From contig CACWHK010000011.1 in NCBI GenBank assembly GCA_902760755.1, positions 1 through 56,780 of the forward strand: a stretch of 56,780 bases of DNA, given 5' to 3'. Both the position numbers and the translations under genes were made by a program. The notes beneath the pieces were generated by a model. That model did not search any database, was not told where the DNA came from, and was given only the letters and a program-made list of their open reading frames with translations. This document shows, in pieces, positions 9,298-18,107 of the stretch; within the stretch, counting starts at the first letter, position 1; every line of letters starts with the position of its first letter. Origin of the DNA: an uncultured Lachnospiraceae bacterium. GTDB lineage: Bacteria > Bacillota > Clostridia > Lachnospirales > Lachnospiraceae.

Positions 9298-9379
9298 AAG
9301 ATGTCGCCAAATAAGCGACCATATCCGGCTTCAAAAGCGGTACTCTGATAATGAGATGTATTATCGAAAGATAGAACAG
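9298..9379 (+). repeat. 82-bp direct repeat, copy 2
   Basis: This copy ends at the ribosome site of the next gene (AGGAGG at about 9377-9382). It differs from copy 1 at four positions, one of which converts TGG to TGA in the short peptide frame. The 93 bases between 9205 and this repeat hold nothing I recognise. Confidence 0.95.
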
Positions 9380-9389
9380 GAGGCTGCAG

Positions 9390-9950
9390 ATGGAAGAAAA
9401 AAGGAAGATTACAGAAACATGCCCAAAAGCTTTGTCAGAGTACTATGTTACAGAAGAACTACGAAAAGAGCTGGATAGATACATAGCTGAAAACTATGTT
9501 GAGCCGGAGGTTGGTGCGCCGGACTATTCGAAAAATGAAAATGCCACGAAGGATTCCGGAAAGACATTTTCAAAGAAGGAGACCTTTACGCTGGATCAGC
9601 TTATGGAAGAAGTAGGGGAGTCCTTTCATGAGATGCTGTTCTTTCGGATCGACACAAGCGGCATGACGGATGTGGAAGTTTATAAGAGGGCTAATATTGA
9701 TCGCAAGCTCTTTTCCAAGATCCGGAGTAATCCGGCATATCATCCGAGGAAGCATACTGTTTTAGCTCTGGCTGTTGCGCTGAAGCTGAGCCTGGATGAG
9801 ACGGTTGATCTTCTCTCAAGAGCTGAATATGCTCTTTCTCCGGGGAACAAGGGGGATCTGATCGTTCGGTATTTCATAGAGCATGAAATCTATGATATTG
9901 ATACGATCAATTATGCGCTTTATGAATATGGGCAAACATTGTTGGGTTGA
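9390..9950 (+). CDS. Conserved HTH-like regulatory protein of accessory regions
   Basis: 186 residues in two parts. The first 65 are polar and variable. The C-terminal 115 have the well-conserved pattern SFHEMLFFRIDTSGMTDVEV, then YKRANIDRKLFSKIRS, then LALAVALKLSLDET, and end DIDTINYALYEYGQTLLG. The middle resembles a lambda-repressor-type helix-turn-helix. Such proteins are common in Firmicute accessory regions, often near macrodomain, VWA or tellurite-type genes, with undefined function. A DNA- or RNA-binding regulator is likely, but no enzyme motif is seen. Its ribosome site lies at the edge of the second 82-bp repeat. It is the last gene of the A+T-rich island. Confidence 0.75.
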   Translation: MEEKRKITETCPKALSEYYVTEELRKELDRYIAENYVEPEVGAPDYSKNENATKDSGKTFSKKETFTLDQLMEEVGESFHEMLFFRIDTSGMTDVEVYKRANIDRKLFSKIRSNPAYHPRKHTVLALAVALKLSLDETVDLLSRAEYALSPGNKGDLIVRYFIEHEIYDIDTINYALYEYGQTLLG

Positions 9951-9954
9951 ATTT

Positions 9955-9971
9955 GTCGCTTTTTTGGCGAC
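9955..9971. other. Hairpin related to the one in the 82-bp repeat
   Basis: GTCGC-TTTTTTG-GCGAC starts four bases after the stop of the upstream gene. Its reverse complement differs from the hairpin of the 82-bp repeats by one loop base (CAAAAAA against CAAATAA). It may mark the right edge of the island. Confidence 0.55.
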
Positions 9972-10039
9972 CGGAAGAGGGTGCCACGTTAGAGGTTTTG
10001 GAACCCCTGTAAACACAAGGAAATTGAGGAAAACAAAGG

Positions 10040-10574
10040 ATGATAAAAGTACTGTTCGTCTGCCACGGCAACATCTGCCGTTCTCCGATGGCAGAGTTTG
10101 TGATGAAGGATATGGTGCGGCGGGAAAGGCGCGAGGATCGGTTCCACATCGAGTCCCGGGCGACGCACACGGATGAGATCTGGGGCGGAAAGGGATCGGT
10201 TCCACATCGAGTCCCGGGCGACGCACACGGATGAGATCTGGGGCGGAAAGGGGAACCCGGTTTATCCGCCGGCCAGGGAGAAACTTGCGGAGCACGGGAT
10301 TTCCTGCAAGGGGAAGACGGCGCAGCTGCTTACAAAACAGGATTACAGAGATTATGACTATATCATCGGGATGGACCGGGAGAATATGCGGTGGATCGAG
10401 AGGATCTGCGGCGGGGATCCGGAGCATAAGGTTTCCATGCTGATGGGTTACACGAAGCGGCCCGGAAGTGTGGCGGATCCATGGTATACGGGGGATTTCA
10501 ACGCGACCTGGAGAGATGTGGAAGAAGGCTGCAGAGGGCTGCTGGAGTATCTGAAGGATCAAAATGTATGGTGA
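10040..10574 (+). pseudogene. Low-molecular-weight protein-tyrosine phosphatase, broken by a 58-bp duplication
   Basis: The N-terminal frame from ATG 10040 carries the phosphate loop VCHGNICRSPMAEF, with the catalytic Cys and Arg. The C-terminal frame carries YDYIIGMDRENMRW and the general-acid loop VADPWYTGDF. Both fit low-molecular-weight tyrosine phosphatases. A perfect 58-bp tandem duplication (10136-10251) separates them in different frames, so the first frame stops at 10234 without the acid loop. With one copy removed, the gene gives 158 residues, normal for the family. The second frame has an ATG at 10173 without a ribosome site. As written the enzyme should be inactive. Confidence 0.88.
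10136..10251 (+). repeat. 58-bp perfect tandem duplication
   Basis: Two identical 58-bp units (10136-10193 and 10194-10251), each starting GATCGGTTCCACATC and ending GGGGCGGAAAGG. The unit length leaves a remainder of one on division by three, so it shifts the phosphatase frame. Confidence 0.97.
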
Positions 10575-10638
10575 GTAAGCTATGGCCTCGCTTTAGCGAG
10601 GGCATGTGCGAAGCAAAATTATGGTACAATCAGAAATT

Positions 10639-10664
10639 GGGAGTCGAAAGACTCCCTTTTTCTT
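10639..10664 (+). terminator. Rho-independent terminator after the phosphatase
   Basis: Stem GGGAGTC / GACTCCC with a GAAA loop, then TTTTTCTTT. An extended -10-like TGGTACAAT (10622-10630) lies just before it, so attenuation of the next gene is a weak alternative. A second small hairpin, CCTCGC-TTTA-GCGAGG, lies at about 10586-10602. Confidence 0.8.
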
Positions 10665-10731
10665 TACTATCGGAGGATTCCGTGTTAATCTCTTTTTGGT
10701 AATAAAGGTACCGGTTTTTTGGAAAGATACA

Positions 10732-11409
10732 ATGATGAAGGATTTTTTCAGGAATATGTATCAGAAGCCGCACATCGTCCGGCGGTTTGTTCTCTGTTTC
10801 ATTTCGGTTTGCATGATGGGATTCGGCGTCTACTGGCTGGATCGTCTGGCCTGGGGAACGGATCCCTGCACGGTGACGAATCTGGCTCTTGCTTCGAAAT
10901 TCGGTCTTTCCCTCGGAAATATGCAGGCCATCGTGAATACGCTGATGTTTATCATTGTCTTCTGGCGGGATAAGAAGCAGATCGGATTCGGCACGGTGCT
11001 CAATATGTTCCTGGTGGGATATTCCTATAATTTTATGGGATTTCTCATGGATAAACTGGGCGTGGATTATCATTTCCCGACAGTGACTTTTGGGGATTCC
11101 TTTGTGTTCTCGGATTTCATGTTGAATTTGGGAGCATGCGTGGGGATTCTGATCTTCTTTGTCTTCTTTGTCAGCATTTATATGTCTGTGGATCTCGGCA
11201 CAGCACCGTATGATGCATTGTCGAAGATCATCGCGGATTCACAGAAGAAGTTTTCCTTCCGGATTGTCCGGATTTTCTGGGATCTGAGTTTTACAGCAAT
11301 CGGATATATGCTGGGCGGAACGATCGGTGTGGTTACGGTGATCATGGCGTTCTCCATCGGACCCGTGGTGGCCTGGATGGGAAAGAAGATTCAGAGAATC
11401 ATAAATTAG
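10732..11409 (+). CDS. YczE/YitT-type integral membrane protein
   Basis: About 225 residues and five to six hydrophobic segments. The N-terminal block (FGVYWLDRLAWGTDPCTV, then LSLGNMQAIVNTLMF) and SVDLGTAPYDALSKII are characteristic of the YczE/YyaS group. These are inner-membrane proteins whose transport function is not established. An upstream in-frame extension to 10606 crosses the terminator hairpin and is rejected; ATG 10732 (or 10735) has GGAAAG nearby. It is followed after 15 bp by glycerate kinase, so both may be co-transcribed. Confidence 0.8.
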   Translation: MMKDFFRNMYQKPHIVRRFVLCFISVCMMGFGVYWLDRLAWGTDPCTVTNLALASKFGLSLGNMQAIVNTLMFIIVFWRDKKQIGFGTVLNMFLVGYSYNFMGFLMDKLGVDYHFPTVTFGDSFVFSDFMLNLGACVGILIFFVFFVSIYMSVDLGTAPYDALSKIIADSQKKFSFRIVRIFWDLSFTAIGYMLGGTIGVVTVIMAFSIGPVVAWMGKKIQRIIN

Positions 11410-11424
11410 CGGGGGGATCGTGCG

Positions 11425-12564
11425 ATGAGGATAGTTGTGGCAATGGACTCGTTCAAGGGGAGTCTTTCTTCGCCGCAGGCCGGGGAGGCCGTCCGGGAGG
11501 GGATCAGAAGAGCGGATCCTGCGGCTGAGGTAGATGTGCTGCCCTTGGCGGATGGTGGGGAAGGGACCGTAGACGCTCTGGTTTCCTGCATGGGCGGCGA
11601 GATACATCGGATTTTCGTGACCGGACCTCTGGGAGATCCGGTGAACTGTGAATATGGTGTCCTTCCGGATGAACATACGGCAGTGGTTGAAATGTGCAGC
11701 GCGGCGGGGCTTACCCTTGTGCCTGAGAATCGAAGAGACCCGAGATACACCACAACCTTCGGTGTCGGAGAGGTGATCCGGGATGCGATAAGACTGGGCT
11801 GCAGAAAATATCTGATCGGGATCGGCGGAAGTGCTACCAATGACGGCGGCGCGGGAATGCTGCAGGCGCTGGGATTTGAGCTTCTGGATACAGAAGGAAA
11901 AGCAATACCCGGCGGAGCCGAAGGGTTGAAATATCTTTCTCAGATTCGTGATGAAAATGCACTGCCGGAGCTGAGGGACTGTTCATTTCGAATTGCTTGT
12001 GATGTGACAAATCCTCTTTGCGGGCCGAATGGCTGCAGCGCAGTTTACGGACCGCAGAAGGGTGCGACACCGGAAATGATCCCGGAGATGGATGGAACGC
12101 TTAAGGCATATGCGGAGCTGGCAAAGAGGAAGTATCCGGAGGCGGATGCGGACTATCCCGGTGCCGGGGCAGCGGGAGGTATGGGCTTCGCATTTCGTAC
12201 ATTTCTGCAGGCAGAGCTTACGCCCGGCGTGAAGATCGTGACAGAGGAAACGCGGCTGGAAGCCTATATCCGTGAGGCGGATTATGTGGTAACCGGAGAG
12301 GGCAGGCTGGATGGCCAGACAGGAAGCGGGAAAGCACCCCTCGGGGTAGCGCGGATCGCGAAAAAGTATGAGAAACCGGTGATCGCATTTGCGGGAAGTG
12401 TGACCGAAGAGGCGGCGGCTCTGCATTCCGAGGGGATCGATGCATTTTTCCCCATCGTGCGGGGGGCGGTTACGCTGGAGGAGGCCATGGAGCCGGAACA
12501 TGCGAAGAAGAATCTGGCAGCAGCGGCGGAGGAAGTATTCCGGCTGATTTCAGGCCGGCGATAG
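11425..12564 (+). CDS. garK: Glycerate 2-kinase (GarK/GlxK family)
   Basis: 379 residues, the usual family length. The N-terminus MRIVVAMDSFKGSLSSPQAG and the following PLADGGEGTVDAL are family hallmarks; GIGGSATNDGGAGMLQALG and VTGEGRLDGQTGSGKAPLGV are the other conserved blocks near substrate and nucleotide. It phosphorylates D-glycerate, probably to 2-phosphoglycerate, feeding lower glycolysis. The ATG is preceded by GGGGGGATCG. The next gene starts 30 bp after the stop and points the same way. Confidence 0.93.
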   Translation: MRIVVAMDSFKGSLSSPQAGEAVREGIRRADPAAEVDVLPLADGGEGTVDALVSCMGGEIHRIFVTGPLGDPVNCEYGVLPDEHTAVVEMCSAAGLTLVPENRRDPRYTTTFGVGEVIRDAIRLGCRKYLIGIGGSATNDGGAGMLQALGFELLDTEGKAIPGGAEGLKYLSQIRDENALPELRDCSFRIACDVTNPLCGPNGCSAVYGPQKGATPEMIPEMDGTLKAYAELAKRKYPEADADYPGAGAAGGMGFAFRTFLQAELTPGVKIVTEETRLEAYIREADYVVTGEGRLDGQTGSGKAPLGVARIAKKYEKPVIAFAGSVTEEAAALHSEGIDAFFPIVRGAVTLEEAMEPEHAKKNLAAAAEEVFRLISGRR

Positions 12565-12594
12565 TATAATTGATATATAAAAGGGAGGTTTCAT

Positions 12595-12945
12595 ATGATT
12601 CAGGTATATTGTTACAGCAAATGTACTACATGTAAAAAGGCGCTGAAGTGGCTGGATGACCACGGAGTAAAATATAAGCTTCTGGACATCAAGGAGCAGC
12701 ATCCGGATGAGGAAACACTCCGGAAATATCATAAGAACAGCGGGCTTCCGCTTAAGCGGTTCTTCAACACCAGCGGGATGCTGTACCGGGAGCTGGAGCT
12801 GTCGAAGAAACTGCCGGATATGAGCGAGGATGAGCAGTTTAAGCTCCTGGCATCGGACGGAATGCTGGTGAAGAGGCCGCTTCTGGTGAATGGAAAAACG
12901 GTGCTGACCGGGTTTAAAGAAGCGGAGTGGGAAGGGCTGCTTTAA
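12595..12945 (+). CDS. ArsC/Spx-family thioredoxin-fold protein
   Basis: 116 residues with the N-terminal redox motif YSKCTTCKKALKWL (CxxC), then YKLLDIKEQHPDEETL, and a conserved VKRPLLVNGKTVLTGF block with the RP loop after a beta strand. This is the YffB/ArsC/Spx superfamily. The C-terminal arginines needed for arsenate reduction are not obvious and there is no ars context, so a redox or Spx-like regulatory role is as likely as arsenate reduction. GGGAGG lies seven bases before the ATG. Confidence 0.85.
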   Translation: MIQVYCYSKCTTCKKALKWLDDHGVKYKLLDIKEQHPDEETLRKYHKNSGLPLKRFFNTSGMLYRELELSKKLPDMSEDEQFKLLASDGMLVKRPLLVNGKTVLTGFKEAEWEGLL

Positions 12946-13009
12946 GCTTAATGTATACAGCACGAAGCACCTGGTGCATGATCTTATTTAATTTGAAAGG
13001 TTCGAAGAA

Positions 13010-13390
13010 ATGAAAGAAACAGTGCTGATGTTTGCAATCCCTGACAAGGGTGTGCGAAATGATGTCCGGAACATTTTTGCTTCCCTTAAGGTGCAGGTGA
13101 AATATGTTGAGCGGCCGCAGTACAACCGTACGCTTGCTTCGCTGGCAGGACTGCAGCCCATGAAGGATCTGCCGCTTCCCTACGACGGGCCGGAGTTCGA
13201 GGAGCCGCTTTTGATCTTCGCCGGATTTGAGGACAAAAAGCTGGGACGGATCATTGATGCATTAAAAACTTATGATAAATGTAAGTTCCCCTTAAAGGCA
13301 GTGATGACAGAGACCAGTCAGAACTGGGCTGCGGCGTATGCGTATATTCACATTAAGGCGGAGCACGAATCGCTACACCCGAAGGGATAA
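13010..13390 (+). CDS. DUF3783-family protein
   Basis: 126 residues resembling the DUF3783 family: a ferredoxin-like alpha/beta start (KETVLMFAIPDKGVRNDV), then EEPLLIFAGFEDKKLGRIID, then FPLKAVMTETSQNWA. The function is unknown. It sits 53 bp upstream of mnmE in the same direction. No catalytic motif is visible. Confidence 0.75.
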   Translation: MKETVLMFAIPDKGVRNDVRNIFASLKVQVKYVERPQYNRTLASLAGLQPMKDLPLPYDGPEFEEPLLIFAGFEDKKLGRIIDALKTYDKCKFPLKAVMTETSQNWAAAYAYIHIKAEHESLHPKG

Positions 13391-13442
13391 ATTCGAAAGA
13401 AAAGGAGCGGATTTCGGGAATCTCCGGAATCTCGAAGTGGAA

Positions 13443-14951
13443 ATGATTTCAGAAAAGGATACGATTTGCGCCATCGCCACAGGAACGGGCAGTGCCGGAA
13501 TCGGGATAGTTCGGCTCAGCGGGCCGGAGGCTATCGGGATTGCCGGGAAACTGTTCCGCGGAAAGCGCAGATTATCGGAGTTAAAATCATATACGGCGGC
13601 TTACGGACATCTGGTGAGACCGGCAGGGACCGGGAGAGAAGAAAATGAGGAAATCCTGGACGAGGTGATCGCTCTTGTCATGCGGGCGCCCCATACGTAC
13701 ACCACAGAGGATGTGGTGGAATTATCCTGTCACGGCGGACCGCTGGTAATGCGGCGGGTGCTGGATGTGCTGGTGTGTGCCGGCGCACGGCTGGCGGAGC
13801 CGGGAGAGTTCACAAAGCGCGCCTACCTCGGAGGACGGATCGACCTTACCGAGGCAGAAGCGGTGATGGATGTGATCGCTGCGGAAAATGAACGCGCCCT
13901 TACGGCATCTCTTCAGCAATTGCGGGGCGGACTTCGGGATGAGGTGTCGGATCTGCGGGAGAAGATCCTTTATGAGACGGCGTATATCGAGTCCGCGTTG
14001 GATGATCCGGAGAATTACAGTCTTGAGGATTATGCGGATCGGATCGGCACGGTTCTTGCTGAGAGTAAAAAGAGGATAAGAAGTCTGATCGCGGGAGCTG
14101 AGGAAGGCAGGATGTTACGGCAGGGAATCCGCACGGCTATTGTCGGACGGCCGAATGCGGGGAAGTCTTCCATCCTGAATCTGTTGCTGGGCGAAGAACG
14201 GGCCATAGTTACGGAGATTGCGGGAACCACCAGAGACATACTGGAGGAGAAGGCAATCCTCGGCGGTGTTCAGCTGGTTCTGGTCGACACCGCAGGTATC
14301 CGTGAAACCTCGGATACGGTGGAGAAGATCGGTGTGCAGCGGGCTAAGGCGGCTGTGGAGACCGCAGACCTGATCCTGCTGGTGATCGATGCGGCGGAGC
14401 CTCTTTCCGGGGAGGATAAGGAGCTTCTGCGGAGCATTTCCGAGGATACTGCTTCCGCTGAGCCGGGAAATGCTGCAGATGAAAAGCAGGGTTCCGGACA
14501 GAATCATGCGCCGATCCTGGTGCTTCTCAATAAAAATGATCTGGATACGGTGGTTTCCGCAAAGGATCTGGAGCAGATACTGAAAGAGAATGGAATCGGT
14601 CTTTTCGGCGATACGGATGCTTCGAAGCGAACCGGAAGAGTGCTGGAGATTTCTGCGGCTACAGGAGATGGAAAGGATCGCCTGGCAGAGGCTGTGCAGG
14701 AACTCTTCTTCTCCGGGAAGCTTACGGACAGCCAGGAGCAGTACATTTTAAATGCACGGCATAAGGAAGCTTTGCAGGACGCACTTTCGGCGCTGTCCCG
14801 GGTATCCGACAGCGTGGATGCGGGAGTCGGTGAGGATTTCTATACCATCGATCTTCTTGCAGCGTATGAGGCGCTGGGAAGGATCACCGGCGAGACCCTG
14901 GAGGATGATCTGGCGGATAAGATATTTAAAGAGTTTTGCATGGGGAAGTAA
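13443..14951 (+). CDS. mnmE: tRNA uridine-5-carboxymethylaminomethyl synthesis GTPase MnmE
   Basis: 502 residues. The N-terminal formyl-THF-binding domain begins MISEKDTICAIATGTGSAGI. The G domain carries G1 GRPNAGKSS (about residue 234), G2 TTRD, G3 DTAGIRET and G4 NKND. The C-terminus ends FCMGK, the family's invariant C(I/L/M)GK. MnmE is typically about 450-460 residues; the excess here is a low-complexity insert around SEDTASAEPGNAADEKQG, between G3 and G4. With MnmG it modifies U34 of certain tRNAs. I chose ATG 13443 over an upstream in-frame ATG at 13338 because homology starts there. Confidence 0.95.
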   Translation: MISEKDTICAIATGTGSAGIGIVRLSGPEAIGIAGKLFRGKRRLSELKSYTAAYGHLVRPAGTGREENEEILDEVIALVMRAPHTYTTEDVVELSCHGGPLVMRRVLDVLVCAGARLAEPGEFTKRAYLGGRIDLTEAEAVMDVIAAENERALTASLQQLRGGLRDEVSDLREKILYETAYIESALDDPENYSLEDYADRIGTVLAESKKRIRSLIAGAEEGRMLRQGIRTAIVGRPNAGKSSILNLLLGEERAIVTEIAGTTRDILEEKAILGGVQLVLVDTAGIRETSDTVEKIGVQRAKAAVETADLILLVIDAAEPLSGEDKELLRSISEDTASAEPGNAADEKQGSGQNHAPILVLLNKNDLDTVVSAKDLEQILKENGIGLFGDTDASKRTGRVLEISAATGDGKDRLAEAVQELFFSGKLTDSQEQYILNARHKEALQDALSALSRVSDSVDAGVGEDFYTIDLLAAYEALGRITGETLEDDLADKIFKEFCMGK

Positions 14952-15000
14952 CGGGCTGTGGTCGGCAGCTGCGGCTTGAATTAATTGTTGGAGTATAACT

Positions 15001-16968
15001 ATGACACACGTAGAAGAAACATACGATATCGTGATCGTCGGCGCGGGACATGCGGGCTGTGAGGCAGCACTGGCAGCGGCGCGCCTCGGTTTTGAGACGA
15101 TCCTCTTTACCGTCAGCATGGACAGCGTGGCTCTGATGCCCTGCAATCCAAACATCGGCGGAAGCTCCAAGGGCCATCTGGTGCGGGAGATCGACGCGCT
15201 GGGCGGTGAGATGGGGAAGAATATTGACAAGACCTATATCCAGTCGAAGATGCTGAATGTCTCCAAGGGACCGGCGGTACACTCCCTCCGGGCCCAGGCA
15301 GACAAGGGCGAATACACCAAGGAAATGCGCCGTACCCTGCAGCGGGAGCCGAAGCTGACCCTGCGTCAGCAGGAGGTGACGGAGCTGCTGGTGGAGCCTG
15401 TCATCCTGAGCAAAGCGAAGGATCTCTCCGAGGGACAACAGGATTCTTTGCCTGCGGCTCAGAATGACATGAAGGCGGCTCAGAATGACATGAAGAAGGT
15501 CGTCGGTGTTCGCACCTGCTCCGGTGCGGTCTACCATGCAAAGGCAGTGGTGCTCTGCACCGGCGTCTATCTGAAGGCACGCTGTATCTATGGCGAGACC
15601 ATCAGCTACACCGGGCCGAACGGATTATCCGCAGCGAATCATTTGTCGGACTCCATGGCGGATGCGGGCATCGGGATCCGCCGGTTCAAGACCGGAACCC
15701 CGCCCAGGATCGACCGGAAGTCCATTGACTTTTCCAAGACTGTTGAGCAGAAGGGGGATGAAAGAATCGTTCCCTTCTCCTTTGAAAACCGGGCGGAGGA
15801 TATTGCCCGGGAGCAGATCTCCTGCTGGCTTACCTATACGAACGAGGAGACTCATGAGATCATTCGCGAGAATATCCACCGTTCACCCCTTTATTCCGGC
15901 GTGATCCAGGGCACGGGCCCGCGTTACTGCCCGTCCATCGAGGATAAGATCATGAAGTTCCCGGATAAGGACCGGCACCAGCTCTTTATCGAGCCGGAGG
16001 GCGAGTTCACGGATGAAATGTACCTCGACGGCATGCCTTCCTCCCTGCCGGAGGATGTGCAGTACCGCATGGTGCATTCCGTACCGGGCCTGGAGAATGC
16101 GAAGATCGTGCGGAATGCCTATGCCATCGAGTATGACTGTATCTCCGCGACGGAGCTTCGTCCCTCCCTGGAATTCAAGAAGGTGGAGGGGCTCTTTGCG
16201 GCGGGGCAGATCAACGGAAGCTCCGGCTATGAGGAAGCCGGCGCACAGGGACTGATCGCCGGGATCAATGCGGCACGGAAGCTGCAGGGGAAGGAACCCG
16301 TGGTTCTCTCCCGGTCCGACGGCTATATCGGCGTGCTGATCGATGACCTGGTAACCAAGGAGACGAAGGAACCCTACCGGATGATGACCAGCCGGGCGGA
16401 GTATCGTCTGCTGCTCCGGCAGGACAACGCAGACCTTCGGCTGACTCCCATCGGATATGAGATCGGGCTGATCCCCGAGGAGCGGTACCAAAGGTTCCTT
16501 GCAAAGAAGGATATGATCGAGTCCGAGATCGCGCGTCTTGAATCGACGCCCATCGGTGCTGCAAAGGAGACACAGGAGTTTCTGGAAGCCCATAACTCCG
16601 CGCCGCTTCGGACCGCAGCTACTATCGCGGATCTGATCCGCAGGCCGGAATTCACGTATGAGACCCTGGCTCCCCTGGATCTTGCGCGACCGGTGGATGG
16701 AGTATCGGAAGAGGTGGCCGAGCAGATCAACATTTCCATAAAATATGAGGGGTATATCCGAAGACAGAAGCAGCAGGTGGAGCATTTCCTGAAGATGGAA
16801 GAGAAGCGGATCCCCGAGAACATGGATTACAGTCAGGTGAAGAATCTTCGAAAGGAAGCGCGGCAGAAGCTGGAGGCGGTGCGCCCGCGGTCGATCGGAC
16901 AGGCGTCCCGGATCTCCGGGGTTTCGCCGGCGGATGTGTCGCAGATCATGCTGTATCTGCACCTGTAA
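15001..16968 (+). CDS. mnmG: tRNA U34 modification FAD enzyme MnmG (GidA), with an in-frame repeat insertion
   Basis: 655 residues. The FAD-binding N-terminus reads [21 protein letters not shown], then [21 protein letters not shown], both diagnostic, with later blocks [11 protein letters not shown] and [16 protein letters not shown]. MnmG is usually about 625-630 residues. The excess is a stretch near residues 134-165 ([16 protein letters not shown], then [14 protein letters not shown]) encoded by a palindromic repeat plus a 21-bp duplication. It falls at a surface turn between LLVE and VVGVRT, where other MnmG proteins have two or three residues, so activity may be kept. The gene follows mnmE by 49 bp, and both act as one complex on tRNA. 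Confidence 0.95.
   Translation: MTHVEETYDIVIVGAGHAGCEAALAAARLGFETILFTVSMDSVALMPCNPNIGGSSKGHLVREIDALGGEMGKNIDKTYIQSKMLNVSKGPAVHSLRAQADKGEYTKEMRRTLQREPKLTLRQQEVTELLVEPVILSKAKDLSEGQQDSLPAAQNDMKAAQNDMKKVVGVRTCSGAVYHAKAVVLCTGVYLKARCIYGETISYTGPNGLSAANHLSDSMADAGIGIRRFKTGTPPRIDRKSIDFSKTVEQKGDERIVPFSFENRAEDIAREQISCWLTYTNEETHEIIRENIHRSPLYSGVIQGTGPRYCPSIEDKIMKFPDKDRHQLFIEPEGEFTDEMYLDGMPSSLPEDVQYRMVHSVPGLENAKIVRNAYAIEYDCISATELRPSLEFKKVEGLFAAGQINGSSGYEEAGAQGLIAGINAARKLQGKEPVVLSRSDGYIGVLIDDLVTKETKEPYRMMTSRAEYRLLLRQDNADLRLTPIGYEIGLIPEERYQRFLAKKDMIESEIARLESTPIGAAKETQEFLEAHNSAPLRTAATIADLIRRPEFTYETLAPLDLARPVDGVSEEVAEQINISIKYEGYIRRQKQQVEHFLKMEEKRIPENMDYSQVKNLRKEARQKLEAVRPRSIGQASRISGVSPADVSQIMLYLHL
15400..15495 (+). 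repeat. Palindromic GTCATYCTGAGC element inside mnmG, plus 21-bp duplication
   Basis: The left end GTCATCCTGAGC (15400-15411) is matched by GCTCAGAATGAC (15457-15468) in opposite orientation, with further pairing inward (AAAGCGAAGGAT against ATTCTTTG). A perfect 21-bp tandem duplication of GCGGCTCAGAATGACATGAA(G) follows (15454-15474, 15475-15495), adding seven residues in frame. The same motif recurs between genes at 36133, 37834, 44800 and 52663. Confidence 0.9.
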
Positions 16969-16984
16969 CGGGTGCAAACGATGC

Positions 16985-17013
16985 TTGCATACCACCTGAA
17001 AAAATGATAAAAT
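16985..17013 (+). promoter_or_regulatory. Sigma-A-type promoter for the DEDDh exonuclease
   Basis: TTGCAT (16985-16990), a 17-bp spacer, and TAAAAT (17008-17013), 46 bp before the ATG. Confidence 0.65.
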
Positions 17014-17059
17014 ACGAAGGATTGTTTACCTACATTCGGAACCTAAAGGACTGGAATCT

Positions 17060-18085
17060 ATGAAGTATATCGTCATGGATCTGGAGTGGAATCAGAGTGC
17101 TTACGGTCGGGCCGGAGAGCACCCGCGGCTTCCCTTCGAGATCATCGAGATCGGTGCGGTGAAGCTGGATAACAAGTACCGGCTGGAGTCGGAATTCCGC
17201 GAGCTGATCACACCAAGGGTCTACAGAAAACTTCATCATACGATCCGAAACATGCTGAACTACGATGAGCAGGATCTCCAGCGTGAGGGCAAGGAATTCA
17301 AGGATGTCTGTTCCCGCTTCCTGGCCTGGTGCGGAGACGATCCCATGTTCTGCACCTGGGGGATGTCAGATCTCTTCTATCTGCAGAACAACATGGATTT
17401 CTACCACATGGAGAAGCTGCCCTATCCGGTGAAGTACTATAATATCCAGCAGATCTACGCGGATAAGTACGATCCGGACCGGACCATCTGCAAGCTGGAG
17501 AAGGCAGTGGAGGCCATGCACATCCCTGTGACGGAGCCCTTCCACGCAGCCATCAGCGATGCCCGCTACACTGCGAAGGTGCTGCAGATGGCGAAGCTCG
17601 GAAATATCCGGGACAAGTTCACGGTGGATATCTATCAGCGCCCGAAGCGGCCGGAGGATATCATCAACGAACGGCATGACAATGTGATCGATTATATCTC
17701 CACGGAGTACTCGAGCCGGGCAGAGGCCATGGCAGATGAGGGCGTTTCAGAGCTTCGGTGTCCGAAATGCGGACGCAGATTATCCCTCCGGGTACAGTGG
17801 TTCTCAAATGCACAGAACACGGAAATGGCCGTCGGCCGCTGTATCCTTCACGGATATGTTCAGGGTCGCATCCGGTTCCGCTCTACCGAGGGAAGCGACG
17901 ATACGGTCTACGCCATCAAGAAGATCACAAGAACCAACAAGGCCGGGTTCCAGAGCCTGCAGCAGAGGCAGGAGGAGCTTCGGGAAAAGAAAAGACTGAA
18001 GAGACATGAGTCTGAAAAGAGAAGAGCGAAGGCCAGAAGGGCCAGACGACGGAGAAAGACTCCGAGTAAAAAATCCGCGAACTAA
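17060..18085 (+). CDS. DEDDh 3'-5' exonuclease-domain protein (KapD-like)
   Basis: 341 residues. The exonuclease domain (about 1-185) begins KYIVMDLEWNQ (catalytic D and E), has EIIEIGAVKLD, an internal WGMSDLFYLQNN, and ends HAAISDARYTAKVLQ, which supplies the catalytic H and last D. The C-terminal third has a CPKCGRRL knuckle, then a Lys/Arg-rich tail (KKRLKRHESEKRRAKARRAR) suited to nucleic-acid binding. This group includes the sporulation-linked KapD; the actual substrate is unknown. The stop codon lies in the loop of the terminator. Confidence 0.85.
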   Translation: MKYIVMDLEWNQSAYGRAGEHPRLPFEIIEIGAVKLDNKYRLESEFRELITPRVYRKLHHTIRNMLNYDEQDLQREGKEFKDVCSRFLAWCGDDPMFCTWGMSDLFYLQNNMDFYHMEKLPYPVKYYNIQQIYADKYDPDRTICKLEKAVEAMHIPVTEPFHAAISDARYTAKVLQMAKLGNIRDKFTVDIYQRPKRPEDIINERHDNVIDYISTEYSSRAEAMADEGVSELRCPKCGRRLSLRVQWFSNAQNTEMAVGRCILHGYVQGRIRFRSTEGSDDTVYAIKKITRTNKAGFQSLQQRQEELREKKRLKRHESEKRRAKARRARRRRKTPSKKSAN

Positions 18086-18103
18086 AGGGTTCGCGGTTTT
18101 TTT
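18069..18103. terminator. Bidirectional terminator between the exonuclease and MATE genes
   Basis: Stem CCGCGAAC (18075-18082) / GTTCGCGG (18089-18096) with seven T on one side and six A on the other. It can serve both convergent genes. Confidence 0.92.
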
Positions 18104-18107
18104 ATGC

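Noticed and set aside
10606-10731. N-terminal extension of the YczE-like protein from ATG 10606
   Set aside because: It would be encoded through a terminator hairpin and has no similarity to the family; ATG 10732 fits.
15883-16995. 370-residue minus-strand frame opposite mnmG
   Set aside because: mnmG is certain on the other strand; the antisense frame shows only repetitive Leu/His/Arg composition.
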